The notes beneath the pieces were generated by a model. It was not told the DNA's origin, did no database searches, and saw nothing but the letters and a program-made list of their open reading frames with translations. Of a stretch of 16,642 nt of DNA, positions 1-7,662 are shown piece after piece; the stretch's first letter is position 1, and the number at the start of each line of letters is the position of its first letter. The DNA is taken from contig JBELIG010000056.1 in assembly GCA_042091035.1 (NCBI GenBank), positions 1-16,642 of the forward strand. Direction: 5' to 3'. The position numbers and the translations under genes are program-made. The stretch is from AM-2324 sp042091035. Its GTDB lineage: Bacteria; Bacteroidota; Bacteroidia; Chitinophagales; Saprospiraceae.

Positions 1-302
1 TCAATCTCTTCCATTATCGAGCGGAATGCTACGAATTTTTCTTTAAACTTTTCGGCATGTTCTGCTTGTAGTTTTTGAGAGAAATTAGCTTGATAATGAT
101 GTAATTCCTTCATTGAATTGCAAGAGTACTGAATGGAATAGGTGATGCCATCTTCTGTATCTAAAGTCAGGAGCTTGGAGAATCTCGCCCATTTGAATAA
201 TCCCGTTGCCAACACATTGGGGATATGGTTGTTGTTCATCCATTTTTCCCAATCATTGGCTGCTTCTGGCACTATTTTTATTGTTACGTTGTAAAAGATC
301 AT
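1..302 (-). CDS. DUF4286 family protein, 3' end cut by the window edge
   Basis: The minus-strand frame starts at ATG 302-300 and stays open to the left edge, giving 100 codons that begin MIFYNVTIKIVPEAANDWEK. This matches the Bacteroidota DUF4286 family: an opening beta strand, a W-x-x-W-M segment (WEKWM), then HIPNVLATGLF, a YSIQYSC strand, and the closing QAEHAEKFKEKFVAFRS helix. Family members are about 100-110 residues, so only the last few residues are probably missing. The fold is a small ferredoxin-like, dimeric-barrel type domain; no enzymatic role is known to me. The ATG lies only two bases after the murA stop codon (TAA-AA-ATG), so the two are almost certainly co-transcribed and translationally coupled. 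No signal peptide or membrane segment is visible, so it is probably cytoplasmic. Confidence 0.85.
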   Translation of the reverse strand, partial: MIFYNVTIKIVPEAANDWEKWMNNNHIPNVLATGLFKWARFSKLLTLDTEDGITYSIQYSCNSMKELHHYQANFSQKLQAEHAEKFKEKFVAFRSIMEEI

Positions 303-304
303 TT

Positions 305-1615
305 TTAAATTCTAGTAATTGATGCGCCTAATGCATTCAAACGCGTGTCTATATTTTGATAACCCCTATCAATCTGATTGATATTTTTAATGATTGAAGT
401 GCCTTCTGCCGAAAGTGCCGCAATTAGTAATGCTACTCCAGCTCGAATATCCGGAGAGGTCATCTGAATACCTCTAAGCGGATACTTTTTATCTAGGCCT
501 ATTACATTTGCTCTGTGTGGATCACACAATATTATTTGAGCGCCCATGTCTATCAACTTATCAACAAAAAAGAGCCTGCTTTCAAACATCTTCTGATGTA
601 TCAACACAGATCCTTTAGCTTGGGTTGCCATTACCAACAAAATACTCATTAAGTCGGGTGTGAATCCTGGCCATGGTGAATCATAAACTGTCAGTATGGA
701 GCCATCAATAAATGTTTGTATCTCATAATGATCTTGTGCAGGAATATGCAGATCATCTCCTTTTTTGTTGAGCTGTATTCCAAACTTTCTGAATGTATCA
801 GGTATTATACCTAATTCAGGGATTTTACAATTTTTAATTGTGATGTCAGAGGCAGTCATTGCTGCAAGGCCTATGAATGAACCGATTTCAATCATATCAG
901 GGAGTACGGTGTGTTCTGTACCTTTCAAACTGCCCACTCCTTCAATATAAAGCTTATTAGATCCTAGGCCATTAATCTTCGCACCCATCCGAACAAGCAT
1001 TTTACAGATCTGTTGGAGGTAGGGCTCACAAGCTGCATTATAGATCACAGTTTCTCCTTGAGCAAGGGCAGCTGCCATCACTACATTAGCTGTACCTGTT
1101 ACGGATATTTCATCCATAAGTATATAAGCCCCTTTTAACTGTTTTGTTTCTATAAAATATTGGTTGTTGTCTTTGTCGAAATTGAAGTCACCTCCAAGTT
1201 TCTTGAGGCCTGCAAAGTGCGTATCCAGCCTTCGCCTGCCGATTTTGTCTCCTCCGGGTTGAGGAAGATAAGCTTTGCCAAAACGAGCTAATAGTGGACC
1301 AATCAGCATTACTGAACCTCTAATCTTTCTTGCATTAGAAGAAAAATCAGGAGAGTTTAGGTAGTCCATGTTGATATTGTCAGCCTGGAAGGTTATATCA
1401 TTAGGACTATGCTTGTCAACTTTTACACCTAGGCCTTTCAATAATTGAATAAGCCTTTGAATGTCTAGTATGTTTGGAATGTTATTAATGCGAACAGGTT
1501 CGGCGGTTAATAATACAGCGCAAAGGATTTGAAGTGCTTCGTTCTTTGCTCCTTGAGGAACGATTTCCCCAGATAATTTGGCTCCGCCTTCTACTTTAAA
1601 GGAATCTAAACTCAT
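305..1615 (-). CDS. murA: UDP-N-acetylglucosamine 1-carboxyvinyltransferase (MurA), Cys-to-Asp active-site type
   Basis: MurA transfers enolpyruvate from PEP to the 3'-OH of UDP-GlcNAc, the first committed step of peptidoglycan synthesis, in the cytoplasm. The protein has 436 residues, close to the usual 415-440, and the inside-out alpha/beta (EPSP synthase) repeat layout. Visible landmarks: K24-N25 in QGAKNEAL (E. coli K22/N23), GPLLARFG before the active-site loop, general-base Asp D321 in GFTPDLMS (E. coli D305), and R391 in SPDIRAG (E. coli R397). The loop residue equivalent to E. coli Cys115 is Asp123 (PGGDKIGRR), the replacement known to give fosfomycin insensitivity in mycobacteria and chlamydiae. 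The start is the ATG preceding SLDSFKVEGG. DUF4290 lies upstream behind a terminator hairpin and the DUF4286 gene follows at once. The identification is secure. Confidence 0.97.
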   Translation of the reverse strand: MSLDSFKVEGGAKLSGEIVPQGAKNEALQILCAVLLTAEPVRINNIPNILDIQRLIQLLKGLGVKVDKHSPNDITFQADNINMDYLNSPDFSSNARKIRGSVMLIGPLLARFGKAYLPQPGGDKIGRRRLDTHFAGLKKLGGDFNFDKDNNQYFIETKQLKGAYILMDEISVTGTANVVMAAALAQGETVIYNAACEPYLQQICKMLVRMGAKINGLGSNKLYIEGVGSLKGTEHTVLPDMIEIGSFIGLAAMTASDITIKNCKIPELGIIPDTFRKFGIQLNKKGDDLHIPAQDHYEIQTFIDGSILTVYDSPWPGFTPDLMSILLVMATQAKGSVLIHQKMFESRLFFVDKLIDMGAQIILCDPHRANVIGLDKKYPLRGIQMTSPDIRAGVALLIAALSAEGTSIIKNINQIDRGYQNIDTRLNALGASITRI

Positions 1616-1724
1616 ATTCTTAAATTAGCTCAATGCTTGGTTTTTTATTGAGGGAAAGATATAAATAAAATCACTTAATCCTCAATGCTCCACTTTAATT
1701 TAATAGAAAGGATTTATAGAAATG

Positions 1725-1757
1725 AAAAAGCCGTGATTTGTAATCACAGCTTTTTTT
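1725..1757 (-). terminator. Intrinsic terminator after the DUF4290 gene
   Basis: Plus-strand bases GCCGTGATT (1730-1738) and AATCACAGC (1742-1750) form a 9-bp stem with loop TGT and one wobble/mismatch position. The stem is flanked by A5 at 1725-1729 and T7 at 1751-1757. Read on the minus strand, the hairpin ends in a T run shortly after the DUF4290 stop codon. It lies 110 bp upstream of the murA start, so murA probably has its own promoter or depends on read-through. Confidence 0.8.
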
Positions 1758-1760
1758 ATT

Positions 1761-2438
1761 TTATCGCCTTCTCTTAAAGGACCTGTTGTTTGTTTTTCTG
1801 TAATCACCACTTCCTCCTCTTCCATTCTTACTACCGGTTCGGTTAGACCCAGGATTTCTTCTTCTTTTTCGTGGATCAATTCCAGATGATTTTGGATTAT
1901 CGAAGTAAGCATCTTTAGGCACAGTAAGTTTGCCATTAGAAAGCTTTTCGAGATCTTGAAGGATTAGCTCATCATTGACATAATGCTCTTTGTTCCATGT
2001 CTTGTATGCAAGCTTCATGTATGAGCCTATAATATTGATGAACTGATTCTTAGCAAGACCATCTTCCATTTCGACTGCCTTTGCAATCAAATGCATAATG
2101 TTGGCGCCGTAATGTTTGTACTTTATGTTCTTGATAGGATAATCTAGATAAGCGTCTTTCTTCTTTAGTTCCTCTACTGTTTTGATTTCAACATTATCTG
2201 GCAAATCTATATTGAGATCATCCCCTCCTAATCTGAAGATATGATTCCATATTTTTTGAACATAATCGTCAAGGTTCCTATTGTGAGGATGCATTTGCAT
2301 GATAAGATCTGCTGCTCTATTAATAAAGGCTGTGCGCATTTCTTTATCCTCAATCTTTTTTCCTTCATTAATAATGTTCTGAATATTTCTTCCGTATTCA
2401 GGAATTATTAATTTTTCTTTCTGGGAATTGTATTCCAT
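1761..2438 (-). CDS. DUF4290 domain protein with a basic, Gly/Arg-rich C-terminal tail
   Basis: The 225-residue protein matches DUF4290, a Bacteroidota family of unknown function that is often found next to murA. Residues 1-180 are predicted helical, with recognisable family segments LIIPEYGRNIQ (10-20), NRAADLIMQMHPH near 40-52, the tryptophan-containing KIWNHIF, and DYPIKNIKYKHYGANI (99-114). From about residue 183 the sequence becomes disordered and strongly basic, rich in Arg, Lys, Gly, Asn and Ser, ending SFKRRR. Such a tail suggests nucleic-acid or ribosome contact, but this is inference from composition only. There is no signal peptide or membrane segment. The start is the ATG before EYNSQKEKL; no Shine-Dalgarno is evident, as is normal for the phylum. 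A terminator hairpin follows the stop codon. Confidence 0.85.
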   Translation of the reverse strand: MEYNSQKEKLIIPEYGRNIQNIINEGKKIEDKEMRTAFINRAADLIMQMHPHNRNLDDYVQKIWNHIFRLGGDDLNIDLPDNVEIKTVEELKKKDAYLDYPIKNIKYKHYGANIMHLIAKAVEMEDGLAKNQFINIIGSYMKLAYKTWNKEHYVNDELILQDLEKLSNGKLTVPKDAYFDNPKSSGIDPRKRRRNPGSNRTGSKNGRGGSGDYRKTNNRSFKRRR

Positions 2439-2771
2439 TATGATGATATTATAAAATATTCTTTTTTTCTAGAACAGAATAGAGCAGAGTTGCTGCTGAT
2501 TTTCTTTTGTATTAAATGGTACAGGTTGATGGATCTAAAAAAGATGGGCTACGGAATGATTCGATTCAAAATCCTTTTATTTTAATGCACCACTTCGTAA
2601 AAGTACTCTTTAAAGAAGTAAAAATCAAATAACGCACTTAATAATTACAAGATTATACTTGATTCGTTGTCAAAGCAACAGAATTAATTACTTTTAATAT
2701 GTAAATGTACTGCTTCTTTGGTGGATATTGGCTCAGAGCCTTATTTGAGAGGATGCATTTAGATAAAATAT
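2439..2771. other. Intergenic region between divergent DUF4290 and pterin dehydratase-like genes
   Basis: These 333 bp must hold the promoters of both flanking genes, but no full TAnnTTTG match was found for either direction. The notable element is an 11-bp dyad GGCTC-A-GAGCC at 2730-2740, about 31 bp before the plus-strand start; it could be a small operator or chance. A 38-codon open frame runs from ATG 2516 to a TAA ending at 2632 on the plus strand; it has no recognised family and no clear promoter. No RNA gene or terminator is visible. Confidence 0.5.
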
Positions 2772-3107
2772 ATGAGGATGTTTATTTTTCCAAGTGAATT
2801 TATAGACGGAGGGTCCGAGCCCAAAATAAGGGCCTATTTGACAGATTGGACCATTGAAAAGTCTCCTACAGGGACTTCCAAATTATGCCGGTCTTTGGTG
2901 TTTAAAACTTTTGAGGATTGTATTCGATTCATGGGCTTATTGACTGAAGACATTAAGGCTTTGGATCATCACCCTAAATGGACGAATAGCTATAATCAAC
3001 TTCATGTTGCATTAACTACTTGGGATACTGGCAGTGTTATTAGCCTCAAAGATTATAAGCTTGCATATATCATCGATTATCATTTCAATCACTTCTATCG
3101 ATCCTAA
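2772..3107 (+). CDS. Pterin-4a-carbinolamine dehydratase-like protein with an altered active site
   Basis: The 111-residue protein has the size and pattern of the PCD/DCoH family, which dehydrates 4a-hydroxytetrahydropterin after aromatic amino-acid hydroxylation. It shows W26 in the early strand, the F-K-T-F-x-D-C turn, the signature D-H-H-P-K-W (H66, H67, P68, W70), then Y-N-Q-L-H and a late Asp (D94) in SLKDYKLA. Aligned to rat PCD, H62, H63 and D89 are kept, but the third catalytic His (H80, in a TH motif) is Trp84 here (codon TGG 3021-3023). It may therefore be a weak dehydratase or have another role. No aromatic amino-acid hydroxylase gene lies nearby. The start could also be the ATG two codons downstream at 2778. 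A bidirectional terminator separates it from the convergent glmS. Confidence 0.8.
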   Translation: MRMFIFPSEFIDGGSEPKIRAYLTDWTIEKSPTGTSKLCRSLVFKTFEDCIRFMGLLTEDIKALDHHPKWTNSYNQLHVALTTWDTGSVISLKDYKLAYIIDYHFNHFYRS

Positions 3108-3186
3108 TGTATTAATGATTTGGTTTTAGGATCAATTTTAGCGGATTGAATTGATTAGGTTTGATTAAAATTTGGCGTATATCGAT

Positions 3187-3222
3187 AAAAAAAGCTTCCT
3201 GATTTTCAGGAAGCTTTTTTTT
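3187..3222. terminator. Bidirectional terminator between the dehydratase-like gene and glmS
   Basis: A perfect 9-bp stem, GCTTCCTGA (3194-3202) with TCAGGAAGC (3206-3214) and loop TTT, is flanked by A7 on the left and a T run on the right. It therefore terminates transcription in both directions. Its right-hand T run overlaps the glmS stop codon at 3223-3221, so both convergent genes share the one hairpin. Confidence 0.9.
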
Positions 3223-5062
3223 ATTCAACGGTAACTGATTTTGCCAAATTCCTTGGCTGATCAACGTTACATTCTCGTATTATTGCGATGTAATAGGATA
3301 GGAGTTGCAGCGGTATTACTGTTAACAGCGGTGTGAAGATTTCTTCTGTTTCCGGTATTTCAATAATATGATCTGCAGTTTTCTTGATCTCTTGTTCCCC
3401 TTCGGGTACAATTGCGATTACGTATCCTTTTCGAGCCTTCACTTCTTGAATATTCGAAATGATTTTTTCGTATGAACTCATATTCGTTGCAGTAACGATA
3501 ACGGGCATATTTTCGTCAATCAAGGCGATTGGTCCGTGCTTCATTTCTGCTGCTGGGTAGCCTTCTGCATGAATGTATGAAATCTCTTTCAGCTTCAATG
3601 CTCCCTCGAGTGCAACAGGGAAGTTTAGTCCTCTACCTAGATAAAGGGCATTATTTGCATGTGCAATTTTATTTGCTATGAGTTTACATTGCTCGTCACA
3701 GCTCTTAAGAAGTTTTTCAATCTTAGAAGGAACATTCTCAAATTCAGCCAAAAGTCTAGAGTAATCTGATTTTGGGATAGTCCCCTTCTTATGTGCTAGG
3801 CTAAGTGCCATCATAGTTAAGAGAGTCACTTGGCCTGTAAAAGCTTTTGTAGATGCAACACCTATTTCAGGTCCTGCATGTATGTATGAACCTGCATCGG
3901 TCAATCTTGCAATTGATGACCCTACAACATTCACAATACCGTAGGTTAATGCACCTTTTTCTTTTGCCATTTCTAGCGCAGCAAGTGTATCTGCTGTTTC
4001 TCCGGATTGGGAGATAGCAATCACCACATCATTTTCATCAAGTACAGGGTTTCTGTATCTGAATTCAGAGGCGTATTCTACTTCTACGTTTATTCTTGCA
4101 AGTTCTTCTATTAAATACTCGGCAATCATGCCAGAGTGCCAAGAAGTACCACAAGCCACAAAGATTAGGCGTTTAGCTCTTGTTATTCTGTTTTCGAACT
4201 CTTCGATACCACCAAGGCGAATCCAGCTTTCGGATGCAGATAAGCGACCGCGCATACCATCAGCGATGGTTTTAGGTTGCTCGTGGATTTCTTTGAGCAT
4301 GAAGTAATCATAACCTCCTTTTTCCAATTCTTCGATCTTAAGATCAAGTTCTTGAACAAAAGGTGTTTGCTTTATATTTGAGATTGTTTTTAGGCTGAAC
4401 TCACCAGTGTTGGTAAGTACGGCAATTTCTTCATTTTTTAGATATACAACCTGATTGGTATACTCTACAATTGGTGTAGCATCTGAAGCAATGTAAAATT
4501 CACCATCACCGATTCCAATCACTAATGGAGAAGCCTTTCTGGCTGCAACAATTTTGCCTGGATCTTTTTTGTCCATCACAACGATTGCGAATGCTCCAAT
4601 TACTTTTGTTAGAGCAAGGCGGGTAGCTTCTTCTATGCTTAGATTATCTCTCTTCTGAAGTTCTTCAATTAGGTGAATAAGAACTTCAGTGTCTGTTTCT
4701 GTTTCAAAGCTGTGGCCCTCATTGATGAGTGCCTCTTTGAGCGGAGCGTAGTTTTCAATAATGCCATTGTGGATAATTGCTAGGTCACTATTTCCTGAAC
4801 TATGCGGGTGTGCATTCGTATCGTCCGGCTTACCGTGTGTTGCCCAACGCGTATGACCCATTCCAATATGTCCTGTAATGTCTTTATCTTCTGTATGTTC
4901 TTCAAGGTTAGCAACCTTCCCTTTCTTTTTAAAAATGTTGATTTGGTCGTTATAAAGGGCAATTCCTGCAGAATCATAGCCTCTGTATTCCAGTCTTTTA
5001 AGGCCCTTTATGAGAATTGGATAGGCTTGTTTATTGCCTATATATGCAACGATACCACACAT
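3221..5062 (-). CDS. glmS: Glutamine-fructose-6-phosphate aminotransferase (isomerizing)
   Basis: GlmS makes glucosamine-6-phosphate from fructose-6-phosphate and glutamine, the entry point to UDP-GlcNAc for peptidoglycan and lipid A. Its 613 residues match the family. The N-terminal class II glutaminase starts with nucleophile Cys2 (MCGIVAYIG, exposed after Met removal), with R72/W73 in HTRWATHG and the oxyanion pair N99-G100 in HNGIIENY. Two SIS sugar-isomerase domains follow: the first contains CGTSWHSG and SQSGETADT, then GVASTKAFT; the second contains LGRGLNFPVALEGALKLKE. The C-terminus DQPRNLAKSVTVE carries the conserved catalytic-lobe Lys. It begins 10 bp after the DUF4270 stop codon, so it is the last gene of that operon. 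No glmS ribozyme is visible, as expected for the phylum. Confidence 0.98.
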   Translation of the reverse strand: MCGIVAYIGNKQAYPILIKGLKRLEYRGYDSAGIALYNDQINIFKKKGKVANLEEHTEDKDITGHIGMGHTRWATHGKPDDTNAHPHSSGNSDLAIIHNGIIENYAPLKEALINEGHSFETETDTEVLIHLIEELQKRDNLSIEEATRLALTKVIGAFAIVVMDKKDPGKIVAARKASPLVIGIGDGEFYIASDATPIVEYTNQVVYLKNEEIAVLTNTGEFSLKTISNIKQTPFVQELDLKIEELEKGGYDYFMLKEIHEQPKTIADGMRGRLSASESWIRLGGIEEFENRITRAKRLIFVACGTSWHSGMIAEYLIEELARINVEVEYASEFRYRNPVLDENDVVIAISQSGETADTLAALEMAKEKGALTYGIVNVVGSSIARLTDAGSYIHAGPEIGVASTKAFTGQVTLLTMMALSLAHKKGTIPKSDYSRLLAEFENVPSKIEKLLKSCDEQCKLIANKIAHANNALYLGRGLNFPVALEGALKLKEISYIHAEGYPAAEMKHGPIALIDENMPVIVTATNMSSYEKIISNIQEVKARKGYVIAIVPEGEQEIKKTADHIIEIPETEEIFTPLLTVIPLQLLSYYIAIIRECNVDQPRNLAKSVTVE

Positions 5063-5072
5063 GGTTTTTGGT

Positions 5073-6482
5073 TTATTTTGAGTAATACAAGTTTATCTTA
5101 GCAGGGTAATCCGGATGGTCAGGACCACAAATTACAGCCCTTCCGGGTCTCTGAGGTCTTGTAAAAACGGATAAGTACATGTCGTTATTTAGGAATTCGC
5201 CATCTCTTAAGTTGTTCAGGTGAGCCGCAATATTCATCTTATAGGTATATGGTATGCCAAGGCTTGCATCTCCCTCGATAGGATAGCCTCCAAAGATATT
5301 TGCTAGGTTCTGTGTTTGCAAAGCGTAGAAAGCATCTTCTATGATTACCTTAATAGTATCACCATTATCATTTAAAGACTCTCTTGATAAAACAATGCCT
5401 TCAACTGGAGGATAATCTGTTGCGTTATCTTCGCCAAAATAGTATACAGTTAGCTCTAATTCTGCTTTCAGTATGCTAATATCCGAGAATCCTTCTGTGT
5501 GAGGTATTGTGATCTTTGTCGTTATTCCTTGACCACCTTGTACAAAAGAATACTGGGCACTATTTTCTGGGTTGTCCACATATTCTTCTACTATACTGTT
5601 TGTGTAGTCGTATTCTAGATTTGAGAATTTAGGATTAGTGAACTCGCCATAAATTGGGAATGCATAGCTATTGTGCAAGGAATCATCATTGTAGTATACT
5701 CGAATAGATGGGAAATAATACGGTGAGTTTGTGTTATTTCTCAATAATTCTAAGGCAAGAACACCTTGGTCTTCACTGATAGATTCTAGGAAAAGGCCTT
5801 TTAGTTGTTCTTTAAACAAATCGGGGTCACCATATATAGAATCTGGTTCGAGGGACAGAATTTCTTCTCCAAAACTATTTTCAAGTGGGATTCTAAGGTG
5901 AGTAGGAACTCTAGTCTTTACATTTATCATAGAATCCGTAGGTGTGTTTATTGGGAAGTAAACATCAAAACTATCCGTTAGGATTGGAGTTACTGTTGCT
6001 GCTCCAATTTCATCACCTACTAATTTTGTTTCCGTATTATAGATTATGCTATCTTGGATTCGCTCTTCTGATTTATAAACTCTAATATCCATTGGGTTTT
6101 CAACAGATCCATAGATGCCTGCTTGATAGTATGGGAGTTCTAGCACAACAGAATCAATGTTCACTGTGCCTTGAGGTATATCATCAGCGCTTGGACCCAC
6201 TTCTGTGTAAACGGAAGCGTTCATTTTTCCAAAAACAGGATCCGTGAAATTACCGAATAAAAATCCTCCTGGATGTGGATTACTTGCACTATAAGGATAG
6301 TATGTAATTACTGAATCTCCGTAGAGCGTAAGTGTATTTAGAGTAATAGTATCTGAGAATTCTGTACTAAGAAAATCTTGGTCCAGAATATCCGAACCAA
6401 TATTTGTAGTCTCATTACACGCGCTAAATAATACTGCAATACTTAATGCAGCTATAGCTAAAACTGAAGATTTATTGTTCAT
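5073..6482 (-). CDS. DUF4270 family lipoprotein
   Basis: The predicted product starts MNNKSSVLAIAALSIAV and has a signal peptide ending in the lipobox LFSAC, so Cys22 should be lipidated and the protein exported to the outer membrane. The first ~100 mature residues match the Bacteroidota DUF4270 pattern: NIGSDIL after the cysteine, then GNFTDPVFGKMNASVYTEV. The rest is beta-rich with many Asp, Asn and Ser and ends in KINLYYSK. The function of DUF4270 is unknown to me. The frame extends three codons further to a TTG at 6491, but ATG 6482 gives a more normal signal peptide and is preferred. It is followed by glmS after 10 bp and preceded by the glycogen-synthase-like gene, an arrangement seen in other Bacteroidota. 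Confidence 0.88.
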   Translation of the reverse strand: MNNKSSVLAIAALSIAVLFSACNETTNIGSDILDQDFLSTEFSDTITLNTLTLYGDSVITYYPYSASNPHPGGFLFGNFTDPVFGKMNASVYTEVGPSADDIPQGTVNIDSVVLELPYYQAGIYGSVENPMDIRVYKSEERIQDSIIYNTETKLVGDEIGAATVTPILTDSFDVYFPINTPTDSMINVKTRVPTHLRIPLENSFGEEILSLEPDSIYGDPDLFKEQLKGLFLESISEDQGVLALELLRNNTNSPYYFPSIRVYYNDDSLHNSYAFPIYGEFTNPKFSNLEYDYTNSIVEEYVDNPENSAQYSFVQGGQGITTKITIPHTEGFSDISILKAELELTVYYFGEDNATDYPPVEGIVLSRESLNDNGDTIKVIIEDAFYALQTQNLANIFGGYPIEGDASLGIPYTYKMNIAAHLNNLRDGEFLNNDMYLSVFTRPQRPGRAVICGPDHPDYPAKINLYYSK

Positions 6483-6513
6483 GCTTGTCAAGGGTAATTA
6501 AATAGAAAATATA

Positions 6514-6544
6514 AACCAATGAATAGCTTTTGTATCCATTGGTT
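6514..6544. repeat. Inverted repeat between the synthase-like and DUF4270 genes
   Basis: AACCAATG (6514-6521) and CATTGGTT (6537-6544) are perfect complements separated by 15 bases. The structure sits in the 114-bp gap upstream of the DUF4270 start. No T run follows it on the minus strand, so it is not a good terminator; it could be an mRNA-processing or stabilising hairpin, or a regulator site. Confidence 0.4.
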
Positions 6545-6596
6545 GTATCATATCCTTATAAAAGTGCATTATTGCTTTAATTATCAGAATAAATAT

Positions 6597-7430
6597 TTAT
6601 TCTGTTTCTTGTTCTTCTGCAACTAATGGTTCGAAAAATTCCCAATATAAGGGAAGCTTGTCCTCGATATCCTGATTTGCATCAAGCTTTGGAGCGTCCA
6701 TACTTTCAAAGGTATTTTTAGCATCCTCGTTGACTTGATCACTTGCTAATATAATTGCATCTGATCTAAGCATAGCGCCTTTGTTCAGATTTATATTGCC
6801 ATTTGCATCCTTGAAAATATCAAGATCCTTTTCTTCTAGATTTCTAGTAAGTGCCGTCTCGATAAAACTTTCTGCATTAAATGAGGATTCGTGCGGACTA
6901 TTATAAGCGGAATAAACCAGCTTCGTATTATTGAAAAGTGGTTCGTTCGAATAAGCATCTTTAAGATAACTTGGAATAAGGCTAGTCATCCAACCATGAC
7001 AGTGTATAACATCTGGTGGCCATCCAAATCTTTTAACAGTTTCAATTACTGATTTGCAGAAGAATATCATTCGATTTGCATTGTCTTCGAAACCTTTTCC
7101 TTCAGCATCCTCTAACATGAACTTTCTTTTGAAGAAATCTTCATTATCTAGGAAATACACTTGCATTCTTGCTCCTGGTAAAGAAGCAACTTTGATGATT
7201 AATGGGTAATCATCGTCATCCACAATAATATTCGTTCCAGACAATCTAACAACCTCGTGAAGACGGTGTCTTCGCTCATTAATTGTGCCGAACCTTGGCA
7301 TAAGGACACGGACTTCAAGGTTATTTGATTGATATAATTGTGGAAGTTTTCTTGCTATTTCAGAGATTTCGTTGAGTTCAGTGTACGGTTGCATCTCCTG
7401 AGTTACTATTAGAACTCTCTTTTTACTCAT
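6597..7430 (-). CDS. Glycogen/starch synthase-like protein, N-terminal GT5 domain only
   Basis: The 277-residue protein resembles the N-terminal Rossmann domain of GT5 glycogen synthases (full enzymes ~480 residues) but has no C-terminal GT-B domain. Shared landmarks are RVLIVTQEMQPYTE at the first strand, MPRFGTINERRHRL (44-57), YFLDNEDFFKRK (92-103), DNANRMIFFCKSVIE and PPDVIHCHGWMTSLIPSYLK (138-157). The ADP-glucose-binding K-x-G-G-L motif of true synthases is missing: the aligned stretch reads TELNEISEIARKLP (17-30). It is therefore unlikely to be a working glycogen synthase. Short homologues in this place are common in Bacteroidota genomes, so it is a conserved family rather than a fresh truncation. 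It diverges from panC and heads the operon with the DUF4270 gene and glmS. The acidic C-terminus lacks any membrane segment. Confidence 0.85.
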   Translation of the reverse strand: MSKKRVLIVTQEMQPYTELNEISEIARKLPQLYQSNNLEVRVLMPRFGTINERRHRLHEVVRLSGTNIIVDDDDYPLIIKVASLPGARMQVYFLDNEDFFKRKFMLEDAEGKGFEDNANRMIFFCKSVIETVKRFGWPPDVIHCHGWMTSLIPSYLKDAYSNEPLFNNTKLVYSAYNSPHESSFNAESFIETALTRNLEEKDLDIFKDANGNINLNKGAMLRSDAIILASDQVNEDAKNTFESMDAPKLDANQDIEDKLPLYWEFFEPLVAEEQETE

Positions 7431-7469
7431 ATCCCTTTCTTATTTGTGAAGATTAGATAAAATTAGTTA

Positions 7470-7477
7470 CAAATATA
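7470..7477 (-). promoter_or_regulatory. Candidate -7 element for the synthase-like operon
   Basis: On the minus strand the bases read TATATTTG, a full match to the Bacteroidota primary-sigma -7 consensus TAnnTTTG, about 40 bp upstream of the ATG at 7430. No convincing -33 TTTG was found at the usual 19-21-bp spacing, so the call is moderate. Confidence 0.5.
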
Positions 7478-7614
7478 CTAAAACTATACCGTTTTTTAGA
7501 TTAGAAGACCTAATTAATTGTTTCATTGGCTCTTGTAAATGCTCAATGAATTGTAAAAAAATGGGAAAAGCACTTTCTTAGACATTCTGAATATAAAAAT
7601 GTGTGGGATTTGAT

Positions 7615-7622
7615 TAATTTTG
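7615..7622 (+). promoter_or_regulatory. Candidate -7 element for the panC operon
   Basis: The bases TAATTTTG match TAnnTTTG and lie about 40 bp before the panC ATG at 7663, which would give a leader of roughly 30-35 bases. The -33 element is not evident. The divergent candidate for the opposite operon lies about 140 bp away, so the 232-bp gap can serve both promoters. Confidence 0.4.
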
Positions 7623-7662
7623 CAATCGATTAAAATGATTTTTTAATAAACGCTTGTTTTGG

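Noticed and set aside
1629..1689. 9-bp direct repeat CTCAATGCT (1629-1637 and 1681-1689) upstream of murA
   Set aside because: Short, AT-rich and without further symmetry; likely chance, although it could be checked in relatives.
1700..1936. 78-residue minus-strand frame overlapping the DUF4290 3' end and the terminator
   Set aside because: It is an out-of-frame reading of the Arg/Gly-rich tail and runs through the terminator hairpin.
5063..5072. Possible glmS ribozyme or leader regulation
   Set aside because: Only 10 bp separate the DUF4270 stop from the glmS start, which leaves no room for a ribozyme.
4780..5101. Frames antisense to or overlapping glmS (4780-4977 minus, 4802-5101 plus)
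   Set aside because: Both lie in other frames over the secure glutaminase domain of glmS.
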